Shown: positions 19,426-28,034 of the stretch, piece after piece
Layout of the letters: each line of letters opens with the position of its first letter
How positions within the stretch are numbered: the first letter of the stretch is position 1
DNA from: UBA1930 sp943368475
GTDB lineage: Bacteria; Bacteroidota; Bacteroidia; Chitinophagales; Chitinophagaceae
NCBI GenBank assembly: GCA_943368475.1
Contig: CALRLF020000015.1
Location: forward strand, 1-64,000
Length of the DNA stretch: 64,000 nt
Direction of reading: 5' to 3'
Program-made: the position numbers and the translations under genes
Notes under the pieces: model-generated
What the model saw: only the letters and a program-made list of their open reading frames with translations
The model's database searches: none
What the model was told of the DNA's origin: nothing

Positions 19426-20408
19426 TGAAAAGTATAGCGATTTGGTACACACCATCGAAATTAGAGACTAATATTAGTCATAAAATAGAGTTGCATTTTA
19501 ATTTTTGGAAAATTCCAAATGGCTCTAAACTGCATCATAAATTTTTAGATATTGGTATTAAACTTGAAGCAACACAAAATATAGAATTATTGAACATTTT
19601 CTTACCTGTGGTTATTGATAATTCAGATTTTGAGGATATTGTTTCAAAATTTATTGATAAGCCCGACTTAGTAAGTGCTATTTTCAACGAAAATTACAAA
19701 GTTCTTTCAGACGGAACGTCAAAGTCATACGCAATTAAAAACGCAAAAGATGAACCTGTTTTTACAATTTATAAAACTTCCACTAGCGATATGGAGTTTA
19801 GGAAGTTTGCAAAAGGAACAATAATTTCAATTAAAATTCTAAAACAGGAAGAAAAATCATATTACAGATTTAGATTAAAAGGGGATTTCGTCCAATCATT
19901 GTCTACTATTTACAAACCAACAAATGCAATTTTAGAAAGTGCATTTTCAGAAATTGAAATGATTGATTTTAGAATTAATGAGATTAGGGATTTGAATCAA
20001 GATTTGTTAGAAACGATTAGAAAAGAAATTTTACCAGCAATAGTTAAGCAGCATTTTTTCTTTATATGCTCGAACGAGGAAGAAGTAATTGGAAATCATC
20101 AACCATTTAGCAGTTGTAGAAACTTAGAAAACTACAGATGGGATAATTATGTTGATTTTCCAAAAGAAAAAAGTAGTAAGCTTTGGAACTTGATAAAGCC
20201 AAAACAAAATATTTATCTTGCATATCATTGGAAAGAAGAGAAAAAAGAAAGCGTTTCAATACTTATAAAAACAAAATATGAAAAAAATAATTGGAGAACA
20301 ATTGGAAAGTATTTGTTGTATGGTTTTATTATTGCGGTTTTAATTGAGTTATTTAGTAACTCGTTATATGATTTCTTAAAAGAGGTATTGACGTTTAAAT
20401 GTAATTAA
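19425..20408 (+). CDS. Unknown protein with C-terminal membrane helix
   Basis: 327 residues; middle gene of the PIN/ASCH operon, translationally coupled to the first (TAATG overlap). About 290 soluble residues of mixed strands (IAIWYTPSKLETNISHKIELHF, then RFRLKGDFVQSLSTIYKP) precede one hydrophobic helix near the C-terminus (YLLYGFIIAVLIELFSNSLY). The N-terminus has no signal peptide, so it is probably a tail-anchored inner-membrane protein facing the cytoplasm. A membrane partner beside a predicted nuclease is common in abortive defence modules, but this is inference. No family recognised. Confidence 0.65.
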   Translation: MKSIAIWYTPSKLETNISHKIELHFNFWKIPNGSKLHHKFLDIGIKLEATQNIELLNIFLPVVIDNSDFEDIVSKFIDKPDLVSAIFNENYKVLSDGTSKSYAIKNAKDEPVFTIYKTSTSDMEFRKFAKGTIISIKILKQEEKSYYRFRLKGDFVQSLSTIYKPTNAILESAFSEIEMIDFRINEIRDLNQDLLETIRKEILPAIVKQHFFFICSNEEEVIGNHQPFSSCRNLENYRWDNYVDFPKEKSSKLWNLIKPKQNIYLAYHWKEEKKESVSILIKTKYEKNNWRTIGKYLLYGFIIAVLIELFSNSLYDFLKEVLTFKCN

Positions 20409-20409
20409 A

Positions 20410-20796
20410 ATGAAAGTTGTTTTATCGATAAAACCAGAATTTGCTAACAAAATATTTGACGGTTCAAAAAAATTTGAATTTAGAAAGTCAATATTTAAAA
20501 ACGAGAATGTAAAAACAATTTTAGTTTATTCATCCTCACCAGTACAAAAAGTAATCGGAGAATTTCAAATTGAAAAAATTATTAAACACGACTTAGAAAC
20601 ACTTTGGGAATTGACTAAAGAATTTTCAGGAATTACAGAAGAGTATTTTTATCAATATTTTGGAGACAAAGAACACGGCTTCGCAATAAAAATAAAGACA
20701 AAAACGAAATATAGAAAACCAAAATGCTTGAAAGAGGATTTCAATTTGACACCACCTCAATCGTTTGCATATTGGACAAATACCATTGTAGAATAA
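20410..20796 (+). CDS. ASCH domain protein
   Basis: 128 residues, last gene of the operon (1 base after the previous stop). Typical ASCH/PUA-like fold: MKVVLSIKPEFANKIFDGSKKFEFRKS with the basic FEFRK motif, then LVYSSSPVQKVIGEFQIEKI and a C-terminal PPQSFAYW segment. ASCH domains bind RNA, and some hydrolyse modified nucleosides; this one has the KIFDGSKKFEFRK pattern of the common form. With the PIN-PUA-like gene upstream it makes two PUA-fold readers in one operon. Confidence 0.82.
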   Translation: MKVVLSIKPEFANKIFDGSKKFEFRKSIFKNENVKTILVYSSSPVQKVIGEFQIEKIIKHDLETLWELTKEFSGITEEYFYQYFGDKEHGFAIKIKTKTKYRKPKCLKEDFNLTPPQSFAYWTNTIVE

Positions 20797-21010
20797 GCAC
20801 AGCAGGCAACAAGAGGTTTTGTGAAAGTGTGGCTTGACGAAAGTAAATTCGGTAGAAAATCAATATTGAACTGTATTTCCAGCTTGACGGAACGCTATTG
20901 AAAGATAGAAATAACAATGAACAAAAGAATAGAAATTGGGCTTGACGTTATGGGCGGACGGAATTCTATTTCCACACACTCACAAAGCCTATTTCGTTAG
21001 CGGTCATTGT
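20797..21010 (+). repeat. attC-like imperfect inverted repeat, copy A
   Basis: Left end GGCAACAAGAGGTTTTGTGA (from 20804) pairs imperfectly with the right end TCACAAAGCCTATTTCGTTA (20980-20999); the complement of the right end reads CTTTGTGAGTGTGTGG against TTTTGTGAAAGTGTGG. The right end GTTAGCGGTCATTG (20996-21009) recurs in copies D and E and upstream of 54192. Internal GGCGGACGGAATTC also recurs. The next gene starts 9 bases after the repeat. Confidence 0.65.
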
Positions 21011-21018
21011 AAAAGATA

Positions 21019-21561
21019 ATGCTTAAAACAAATAGACTAAATATTAGAGAATTGACTTTTGCTGACATTGATAATGTTCACCAACTTCATTCATTACCCG
21101 AAACTGACGAGTTTAATACATTAGGAATTCCTGAGAATATCCAAACGACTGAAAATATTCTGAACGAATGGTTACTTATACAAAAACAAGAACCAAGAAA
21201 TTCTTATATTTTTTGCATTGATAAAAATGACGATAATGAATTTATTGGCCTTATTGCGATAAATTTAGGGAAGGTAAACTACAAGACAGCGGAAGTGTGG
21301 TTTAAAATTCACAAAGACCATTGGCGACAAGGTTATACAACCGAAGCATTGACACGAATTTTGAAATTTGGATTTATTGATTTGAAATTACATAGAATTG
21401 AAGCAGGTTGTGCAGTAGAGAATATTGCATCAAGCAAGACTCTTGAAAAAGCAGGTTTTAAAAGAGAGGGAATAAAACGAAAGAAGTTACCAATTAGAGG
21501 AGTATGGAAGGACAACTATTTTTATGGAATATTGGAAGAAGACTTTAATATAATTAACTAA
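21019..21561 (+). CDS. GNAT family N-acetyltransferase (RimJ/RimL-like)
   Basis: 180 residues. Full GNAT fold of the RimJ/RimL (Acetyltransf_3) type: TNRLNIRELTFADIDNVHQL at the start, FIGLIAINLGKV, the acetyl-CoA loop WRQGYTTEALTRILKFGF, then LHRIEAGCAVENIASSKTLE and GFKREGIKRK. Likely acetylates a protein N-terminus or a small amine in the cytoplasm; substrate unknown. It follows attC-like copy A and is 4 bases before the VOC gene, so the two form one small cargo unit. Genes of this kind are common cassette cargo. Confidence 0.9.
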   Translation: MLKTNRLNIRELTFADIDNVHQLHSLPETDEFNTLGIPENIQTTENILNEWLLIQKQEPRNSYIFCIDKNDDNEFIGLIAINLGKVNYKTAEVWFKIHKDHWRQGYTTEALTRILKFGFIDLKLHRIEAGCAVENIASSKTLEKAGFKREGIKRKKLPIRGVWKDNYFYGILEEDFNIIN

Positions 21562-21565
21562 AATA

Positions 21566-21979
21566 ATGTATCAAAGAATAGCACATATTGCCTTAATAGT
21601 TGAAAACTATGATGACGCTATTGAATTCTACACACAAAAACTCGACTTTCAAGTAATAGAAGACACCAAGCTAAGTGAAGAAAAGCGATGGGTAATGATA
21701 GCACCCAAAGGAGCGAAAGAATGCTGCTTATTACTTGCCAAAGCTGCTAACGAAAGACAGACAGGAAGTATTGGTAATCAAACTGGTGGACGGGTTGGAT
21801 TTTTTCTCTTCACAGATGATTTTTGGAGAGATTATAATAAAATGATAGACAGGCAAATAAATTTTGTGAGGCCTCCAGAAACCTTTGCATACGGAACAGT
21901 TGCGGTATTTGAAGATTTATATGGGAATATGTGGGACTTAATTGAACCCAATGAAAATAATAAAGGATTAATCATTTGA
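21566..21979 (+). CDS. VOC (glyoxalase/bleomycin-resistance fold) protein
   Basis: 137 residues with two babbb modules: MYQRIAHIALIVENYDDAIEFYTQKLDF at the start (His8 the likely first metal ligand), KRWVMIAPKGAKECCLLLAK, then GRVGFFLFTDDFWRDYNKM and the end YGTVAVFEDLYGNMWDLIEP with the usual terminal Glu ligand. Such proteins bind a divalent metal and act as lyases, dioxygenases or drug-binding proteins. Role here unknown. Coupled to the GNAT gene upstream and followed by attC-like copy B. Confidence 0.9.
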   Translation: MYQRIAHIALIVENYDDAIEFYTQKLDFQVIEDTKLSEEKRWVMIAPKGAKECCLLLAKAANERQTGSIGNQTGGRVGFFLFTDDFWRDYNKMIDRQINFVRPPETFAYGTVAVFEDLYGNMWDLIEPNENNKGLII

Positions 21980-22040
21980 CAGATTTTATAACTAAAATTA
22001 GAAAACAATCTCAGTGGTAATTCTATTAAAAATAAAACAA

Positions 22041-22212
22041 CGAACCACCAGCATTAGGTTTGGCAATAGTGGGGCAGGTCGTTATAAATCCGATAACTAT
22101 CGGGTTTAGTTTTGAAAAAAACATCAGTAATATTGCAATCATCAACTTTGGTTATGGGCTGACGGAACTCGAATTTCCCAAGAAAGCCAAGCCTTTTTCG
22201 TTAGCTGCAACT
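22041..22212 (+). repeat. attC-like imperfect inverted repeat, copy B
   Basis: Left AGGTTTGGCAATAGTGGGG (from 22056) faces right TCCCAAGAAAGCCAAGCCT; right end TTTTTCGTTAGCTGC (22194-22208). It contains the shared right-hand core GGTTATGGGCTGACGGAA (22150-22167). A perfect small hairpin (CCGATAACTATCGG) lies at 22090-22103. It separates the VOC gene from the propeller gene. Confidence 0.6.
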
Positions 22213-22256
22213 ATTAATGATAAGCTACAAAGCAAAAAATCAAATCCTTATATAAA

Positions 22257-23423
22257 ATGTTTATTCAAACGACAACAAATAGATTTAAAAACCCAATCTT
22301 TTCTTTTCTATTGGTATCAATGTTTTTTACATCTTGTTACGGACAGACTTCAACAAACCAGCTGACAAACAATATAAATTCAAAAACAAAAAAGGAACAA
22401 CACCCAAAGATTGTTCGTACTTTGGGAACACAGTACGAAAATGTAGTTTGTCAGATTCTTGACAAAGACGGCAACTTATGGTTTAGTATTAGTGGAGAAG
22501 GTGCTTATCGCTATGACGGAAAATCATTTATCAATTTTACTACCAAAGATGGTTTGTGCAACAATAATGTAGGTTCAATTATTCAAGACAAAGCAGGTAA
22601 TATTTTGCTTGGAACAAGTAACGGAATATGCAAGTATGATGGAAAAAACTTTACAAATATTCCTATGACAGATACACTGAATATTACCAGCCTTTTAGAA
22701 GACAAGGATGGAAACTTATGGATTGGTGCGATGAGTAAAGGAATTTATCGTTATGATGGAACCAATCTCACTAATTTTCTTAATAAGTACAAGCACCCAT
22801 TCTATGGTGATAAGTACGAGAAATTTATAAGTGATATTATACAAGATAAAAATGGAAACATTTGGTTTAGTTCATGGAACGGTGGTGGCGTATGGAGATA
22901 TGACGGAAAAAATTTTAAGAGCTTTCTTCCATCTTTAGACTATTACAAAGCAAACCAAGACAATAGAAGAGTTGGCAATGCTGAAAATTCTATAAACTTT
23001 ATCCCGAACAACAAGAACTCTTTTATTCAATCGCAAGATTATATTTCTGATGATATGATTTTTTCAATAACAGAAGACCATTTAGGAAATATTTGGTTTG
23101 CAACAAGAAATCACGGAGTTTGCCTTTATAATGGAAAAACATTTATTACTATCGGAAGAAATGAGGGTTTTGACAGCGGAGGGGCTTACGCTATTTTGGA
23201 AGATAAAAAAGGTAATTTTTGGTTTACGACCGAAAAGGATGGCATATGGCGTTACGATGGCAAGACCATTAAAAACTTTAATGAAAAAGACGGACTAATA
23301 AACAATGCAGTAATGAATGTTTTGGAAGACAAAGAAGGGAACCTTTGGTTTGGAACAAAGTTTTCGGGTTTGAGTCGTTATAACGGTAAAACTTTTACGA
23401 CATTTTCACAATATGACAAATAG
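22257..23423 (+). CDS. Sensor-propeller lipoprotein without a kinase part
   Basis: 388 residues. Hydrophobic leader with lipobox FFTSC (Cys27), then about seven Reg_prop-type repeats of the pattern DKDGNLWFSISGEGAYRYDG and LEDKDGNLWIGAMSKG. These normally form the periplasmic ligand-binding propeller of hybrid two-component sensors. Here the protein ends after the propeller, with no membrane helix, Y_Y_Y domain or kinase. It may be a free ligand-binding lipoprotein or a partner for another sensor. It lies alone between attC-like copies B and C. Confidence 0.85.
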   Translation: MFIQTTTNRFKNPIFSFLLVSMFFTSCYGQTSTNQLTNNINSKTKKEQHPKIVRTLGTQYENVVCQILDKDGNLWFSISGEGAYRYDGKSFINFTTKDGLCNNNVGSIIQDKAGNILLGTSNGICKYDGKNFTNIPMTDTLNITSLLEDKDGNLWIGAMSKGIYRYDGTNLTNFLNKYKHPFYGDKYEKFISDIIQDKNGNIWFSSWNGGGVWRYDGKNFKSFLPSLDYYKANQDNRRVGNAENSINFIPNNKNSFIQSQDYISDDMIFSITEDHLGNIWFATRNHGVCLYNGKTFITIGRNEGFDSGGAYAILEDKKGNFWFTTEKDGIWRYDGKTIKNFNEKDGLINNAVMNVLEDKEGNLWFGTKFSGLSRYNGKTFTTFSQYDK

Positions 23424-23456
23424 ATATAAAGCAAAATCCCACCAAACAAAAGATAT

Positions 23457-23716
23457 GGCAGCAACCAAAGGTTTGGTGTTATGATGGCGGACTAAAACGC
23501 AATCGTCAACTTTGGTGCATGTGGCAACTGTAATTCCAAGCTTGACGAATATCTCCGAACAACATAATATTTCTTCCAAGCAATGTCTTCTATGCTACAC
23601 ATTAAACGGAAGAATTTCGAGGTATCTTCTCTTTGCATAGCTTTGAGTGTTGGGTAAAGGAAGATGGGTTTATTTGAAAACACAATGTCTTTGGCTTTGC
23701 ACATAGCTATATAGGA
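23457..23716 (+). repeat. attC-like imperfect inverted repeat, copy C (degenerate)
   Basis: Left end GCAACCAAAGGTTTGGTG (23461-23478) matches the pattern of copies A and G. The right end is poorly preserved (TTTGGCTTTGCACATAGC, 23690-23707). AGCTTGACGAA near 23540 recalls copy A. The 330-base stretch 23424-23753 holds nothing else credible. Confidence 0.4.
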
Positions 23717-23753
23717 GCTATTGCTGAAAAAAAGACAATACAATCAATAAAAT

Positions 23754-24131
23754 ATGAATTCAATAGCACCAAACATTTTCGTAAAAGACATCAATAAGAC
23801 CATTGACTTTTACAAACAATTAGGATTTAGCGTTGTTACAACAGTTCCAGAACAAGGCGATATTTTTTGGACAATGATGACTTGCGGAAACATAACTTTT
23901 ATGTTTCAGACTTTTGAAAGTTTAGGGAATGATTTGCCAATGATTTTAAGACAAAATGGAGGATCATTGCTTTTGTATATTCAAACAACTGAAATTAGAA
24001 AATTCTTTGACCAAATAAAAGACAATGTAAAAGTGGTTAAAGAACTTGAGCAAACATTTTACGGTGCGACTGAATTTTCAATAGAAGACAATAATGGTTA
24101 TTTGCTGACTTTTGCTGAAGATGAAAAATAA
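23754..24131 (+). CDS. VOC family protein
   Basis: 125 residues. Starts MNSIAPNIFVKDINKTIDFYKQLGF, the usual VOC opening, but without a histidine in the first strand. It continues with FWTMMTCGNITFMFQTFES, GSLLLYIQTTEIRKFFDQI and ends TEFSIEDNNGYLLTFAEDEK with a terminal Glu. The loss of one typical metal ligand suggests binding without metal, or a divergent site. Its last 11 bases overlap the next gene, so the two are coupled. Confidence 0.88.
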   Translation: MNSIAPNIFVKDINKTIDFYKQLGFSVVTTVPEQGDIFWTMMTCGNITFMFQTFESLGNDLPMILRQNGGSLLLYIQTTEIRKFFDQIKDNVKVVKELEQTFYGATEFSIEDNNGYLLTFAEDEK

Positions 24132-24621
24132 GACTAACATAAAACTTCCGCTGACAGATATTGAAAAAGCAAATTTGAGAAAGAACAAAATCAAAATTGC
24201 CAACATTCTTGACTTTGCAATTGACGAATTAGAAGTGTTATTAAACGCCACATTTGAACGGGCAAAAGAACTTTATGCGTTAGCAGCATTTCAAACCGTT
24301 CCATCAGTTGGAATAAAGTTTGCAGAAGACCTTGTTTTCTTAGGTTATTATTCACTAAATGAACTAAAACAAAAAGACGGTGCTAAACTCACAGACGAAT
24401 ACGAGCGGAAAAAAGGTTATTGGATTGACCCTTGCGTTGAAGACCAATTTAGATTAATCGTGAATTTTGCAAACACAAATGACATGAAAAAAACGTGGTG
24501 GGACTTTACCGAAGAACGAAAAAAGTTTCGCACTGAAAACGGTTATCCAGCAAGCAGACCTCAAAAAGCATGGTTTGAAACATTAGAATTTGAACGAAAA
24601 AACAATAAAAGCAGCCACTAA
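24121..24621 (+). CDS. Helix-hairpin-helix protein of the Cdd1 (pathogenicity locus) type
   Basis: 166 residues from ATG 24121. An upstream TTG at 24112 is possible but less likely. Helix-hairpin-helix features FQTVPSVGIKFAEDLVFLGY and YSLNELKQKDGAKLTDEYE, then the C-terminal IDPCVEDQFRLIV and WWDFTEERKKFR typical of the small Cdd1-like family. Probably binds DNA; no biochemical role known to me. Overlaps the VOC gene by 11 bases. Its stop codon TAA sits inside CACTAAC, the left box of attC-like copy G, as is usual for genes in cassettes. Confidence 0.78.
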   Translation: MKNKTNIKLPLTDIEKANLRKNKIKIANILDFAIDELEVLLNATFERAKELYALAAFQTVPSVGIKFAEDLVFLGYYSLNELKQKDGAKLTDEYERKKGYWIDPCVEDQFRLIVNFANTNDMKKTWWDFTEERKKFRTENGYPASRPQKAWFETLEFERKNNKSSH

Positions 24622-24784
24622 CCAGGTATTGCCCAAATTGGGGAAGGTATGCTAAACCTGAGTATTGAAATTCTAAAAAACATTGCTACTTAGAGTGCCT
24701 CAACTTCAACATTATTCAAACCATTAGCAGTCCCCAAACCATGTATACGCCTGTGGATGAAGCTTCAAGCTATGGTTAGTTGGC
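24608..24784 (+). repeat. attC-like imperfect inverted repeat, copy G
   Basis: Left box CCACTAACCAGGTATTGCCC (24614-24633), right box GGTTAGTTGG (24775-24784). The complement of the right end, CCAACTAACCATAGC, aligns with the left. It is the last copy of the first group; beyond it the histidine-kinase gene begins. 24622-24917 has no other feature except weak -7-like TATCTTCG at 24886. Confidence 0.5.
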
Positions 24785-24917
24785 TTATTTTTAAAGCTAA
24801 GTAATAATGGAAATATTGTAACTGCAACTGTTGTAAAATAAGAATACGGGTTTAAATAGGCTTTATAACAAATCATTGTTTGGGCTATCTTCGCTAAAAC
24901 TTCGAATACCCTAAACA

Positions 24918-27062
24918 ATGGCATCTATTAAGCAATTACTTATTGTTTCATTTATTGCCCAAATACTCTTCTATTCCTGTACTTCCTCTTCCACTAATAA
25001 AGCACAAATTACTGAAGGAGATAGTTATACAGTTAAGTACTTGACCCCATTATTAAAGGATGGGCAGCTTGATCAATTAGAAAAGCAAATAACATTAATG
25101 CGTACCCATGCAATTGGGAACAAGTATTTAATGCTACAATACTATAGCATAAAGCAAAATCAAGCATTGTCAGCAAAAAAGATGGAGCAGGGTATCTTAT
25201 TTGCTGACTCCTTGGAGCTGCTCTATAAAAATGTAAATAAGGATTTTCAAAAGGCTTTTGAAATGAATTATATAAACTCTGTTTGTGAAAAGGCCACAAT
25301 ATTATTTGCACAGCATAAATACTTACAGGCTTACGATATTTATTATAATGTAATGGAGTGGCAAGAGCAGCATAGGCAACCATTTGTTGCTAATTTTTTT
25401 CTTTTTAACATGGGTATGAATTCTTATCAACAAAAATTGTATGATAAGGCTGCCTATTTTTTTAAAAAAGAACTTGAAACTTTAGCTACAGTATCAGAAA
25501 CAGATACTTTATTAAATGCACAATTTAAATATTACTATACCCAACAAGCATTAAGTAATATTGGGCTTAGTTACACCAAGCTGAATATGCTAGATAGTGC
25601 TTATAACTATTACCAGCAAGCTTTGCAATATATTGATGGTGCAAAGAATAATGCCATTAAAGGGTTTAAACTTCATGCAGATGATTACCATGCATGTCTA
25701 GCAGTAATTAGTGGCAACTTAGCAAAAGTATATGCCAAAAAAGGTCAAATCGATTCTTCAGTTGCTGCATATAAAAAATCTCTGTATTTCACTTTAGATG
25801 TTCCTGTGTCTATTCCATTTTTTAAGAGAGATACGGTGGATGCTTGTTTATCAATTATTCAACTTTCAGAGTTATACCATAATCAAAAGGATTATTTGAA
25901 CTTCAAAAAGTCAGTTAAGCAGCTTAATGAACTAGTGCCTCAAAACTTAAGTGGGCATTTACTAGCCATCAATAATGATTATGTTTTAGGAAGCTTTAAA
26001 ATTAATTATTGGCTCAATGAATTAGAACATAATAATGAGAAAGCTATCTTTTATCTAAATAGATATGTGAATTATAAAGACAGTTTAGATTTGTTGCAAA
26101 AAGAGGGAACAGATAAAAACATTATTCAAGCCTTTGAAATACGAACCAATGAAGACAAGCTTAATAAGCTTACTTTAACTAATAAAATTAATCGCTTGTA
26201 TTTATGGGGTATCGTATTAATTGCTTTGGTTGTAAGTATTGCAGCAATATTGTTTTATCGTTCTGAGAAAAAAGAGAAAAGGGTAAACAAACTCTTAAGT
26301 AATCTTAATAACGAAATAAAACAGCAACAAAAAGAAACAGCCTTTGCTTATGAACAAGCTCTGGAAGCAAATAGGGAAAAAGATAAAATTTTACATATAG
26401 TGGCACATGATCTTAGAAATCCACTAACTGGTATTGCAACATTGGCTGATTTAATACTTGAAGAAATGGAAGATGATAATCAGGTGGAAATTTTGCAAGC
26501 CATCTCAAGTTCTAGTAAGAGAGCTACACAATTAGTAAACGATTTAGTAAATACACAACATCAAAAGCAAGAAAAAATCGAGTTTACAAAAGTTTGTCTA
26601 AATAAATTATTGTTTCAACTAAAACCATTGTTTCAACACAAAGCCAGTGAAAAAAGTATAGACTTAGCGTTAAATCTTCCAAGCACTGAAATTTATGTTC
26701 TGGCTAATTGGTCAAAATTGGAAAGAGTTGTAAGTAATTTTTTACATAATGCTATTAAGTTTTGTAAAAATCAGGGCAAAGTAGAAATAAAATTAGAACA
26801 ACTGGATACAAAAGTTTTCATACATGTAGAAGATAATGGAATTGGGATGAGTGAAAATATTATTGCTAGCTTAACAAATTCAAAATCTAGCATAGTACGA
26901 GATGGAACAAATGGCGAAAAGAGTTACGGCCTAGGTTGGAATATTTGCAAACAAATTGTTGAGGCACATAATGGTAAATTGTTTGTTACTTCAAAAGAAA
27001 ATAATGGAACTTTAGTTTCTATAGAGCTTGAAAAATTTTTAAATAATAGGTGTTGCTTTTAG
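24918..27062 (+). CDS. TPR sensor histidine kinase, lipoprotein-like N-terminus
   Basis: 714 residues. Leader with lipobox-like FYSC (Cys21), TPR-rich periplasmic sensor (about 40-400), one membrane helix (about 427-447), a short coiled coil, then the kinase core. H-box HIVAHDLRNPLTG (His497), N-box NFLHNAIKFCKNQG, G1 VEDNGIGMS and G2 SYGLGWNICKQIVEAHNG. It should autophosphorylate in response to a periplasmic signal. No dedicated regulator follows; the convergent LytTR regulator at 27080 is the nearest candidate but belongs to a class usually served by LytS-type kinases. Confidence 0.9.
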   Translation: MASIKQLLIVSFIAQILFYSCTSSSTNKAQITEGDSYTVKYLTPLLKDGQLDQLEKQITLMRTHAIGNKYLMLQYYSIKQNQALSAKKMEQGILFADSLELLYKNVNKDFQKAFEMNYINSVCEKATILFAQHKYLQAYDIYYNVMEWQEQHRQPFVANFFLFNMGMNSYQQKLYDKAAYFFKKELETLATVSETDTLLNAQFKYYYTQQALSNIGLSYTKLNMLDSAYNYYQQALQYIDGAKNNAIKGFKLHADDYHACLAVISGNLAKVYAKKGQIDSSVAAYKKSLYFTLDVPVSIPFFKRDTVDACLSIIQLSELYHNQKDYLNFKKSVKQLNELVPQNLSGHLLAINNDYVLGSFKINYWLNELEHNNEKAIFYLNRYVNYKDSLDLLQKEGTDKNIIQAFEIRTNEDKLNKLTLTNKINRLYLWGIVLIALVVSIAAILFYRSEKKEKRVNKLLSNLNNEIKQQQKETAFAYEQALEANREKDKILHIVAHDLRNPLTGIATLADLILEEMEDDNQVEILQAISSSSKRATQLVNDLVNTQHQKQEKIEFTKVCLNKLLFQLKPLFQHKASEKSIDLALNLPSTEIYVLANWSKLERVVSNFLHNAIKFCKNQGKVEIKLEQLDTKVFIHVEDNGIGMSENIIASLTNSKSSIVRDGTNGEKSYGLGWNICKQIVEAHNGKLFVTSKENNGTLVSIELEKFLNNRCCF

Positions 27063-27079
27063 CGTATTGAACTAAATAA

Positions 27080-27832
27080 TTAAGTCATAATATTCATCCC
27101 TTGCTTTAACGCAGCTAAATAATTTTCACTTACAAAAAATTGCTTCTTATTGCTGGTTGTTAATACATCGGCATTCAATTCTTCTATAAATAAAAGATTC
27201 ACATATTCTGCCCTGTTAATTTGTACAAATTGCTTGGCAAAAGTTGTAGGCACAATATTCTTAATGGTGTTTTGCAAAGAGCTTCTTATGTAGCATTCAC
27301 TTTGGTCGTTCACCAGTTCTAGCAGCGTATACTTCTGTTCAGATTTCAGGCTCACTACATCTTTCCAAAAAACCTTTACATACTTCTTGCCTTTTTTGAT
27401 GAAGAAGGATTGCTGGTTCAAATCATTCTTCAAAGAAGAAATATCTTCTTTCTTTTCCACAAAATTTTCAATGCCATTTTGAATGGCAATGTACAGGCTG
27501 TTTCTGTCTGCTGGCTTCACCAAATAGGCAGATGGCTTGGCTTTGGCAGCTTCGTTTAATGTATGGCTTTCGGTGCTGGCTGTGATGAAAACAAAAGGTT
27601 TCTTCAATGTTTCCCTAATCAATTGCCCCAATGCAATGCCACTGTTACTGCCTCCAATGTGGATGTCCAATAGAGCAATGTCAAATTCATTTTTGTTGAT
27701 TAATGGAATGGCTTCTGCCAATGTACTTGCAATGCCTGCCACTTCAAAACCCAAGGAGTCAAGCAAGGTTTTGAGGGAGAGTACCCATGTCTCTTCATCT
27801 TCAACTATCAGTACATTAATCTTATCGTTCAT
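27080..27832 (-). CDS. LytTR-family response regulator
   Basis: 250 residues from ATG 27832 (start MNDKINVLIVEDEE). The frame is open to 27928, but the extra 32 residues do not look like a receiver domain; ATG 27844 is an alternative. Receiver with the phosphorylated Asp in FDIALLDIHIGG and Lys in YLVKPAD, followed by a LytTR DNA-binding domain (WKDVVSLKSEQKYTLLEL, QINRAEYVNL). It is divergent from the giant surface-protein gene at 28035, about 200 bases away, and likely controls it. Convergent with the kinase at 24918. Confidence 0.88.
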   Translation of the reverse strand: MNDKINVLIVEDEETWVLSLKTLLDSLGFEVAGIASTLAEAIPLINKNEFDIALLDIHIGGSNSGIALGQLIRETLKKPFVFITASTESHTLNEAAKAKPSAYLVKPADRNSLYIAIQNGIENFVEKKEDISSLKNDLNQQSFFIKKGKKYVKVFWKDVVSLKSEQKYTLLELVNDQSECYIRSSLQNTIKNIVPTTFAKQFVQINRAEYVNLLFIEELNADVLTTSNKKQFFVSENYLAALKQGMNIMT

Positions 27833-28034
27833 TGGGGCTTGCATGAATTGGTTGGCAATATAGTTCAGGTTGTTTAAACCGCATAAATGGGGCAGGGAAA
27901 AAGACATGAATATTGCTTTTAAGGACAAAAAATACTGCTTCGAGGATAGGGCAGCCCCTTGGCCCCAGGCTCATCAGTACCTTACAGCAATAATTCTTAC
28001 AAAGTCAGATTTTAAGTAACCTACATAACATTAT

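Noticed and set aside
22060..22365. 101-residue plus ORF before the propeller gene
   Set aside because: Spans repeat B and the start of the real propeller gene in another frame; no coding character.
23492..23743. 83-residue minus-strand ORF between the propeller and VOC genes
   Set aside because: Lies within an attC-like repeat and its degenerate remainder; no recognisable domain.
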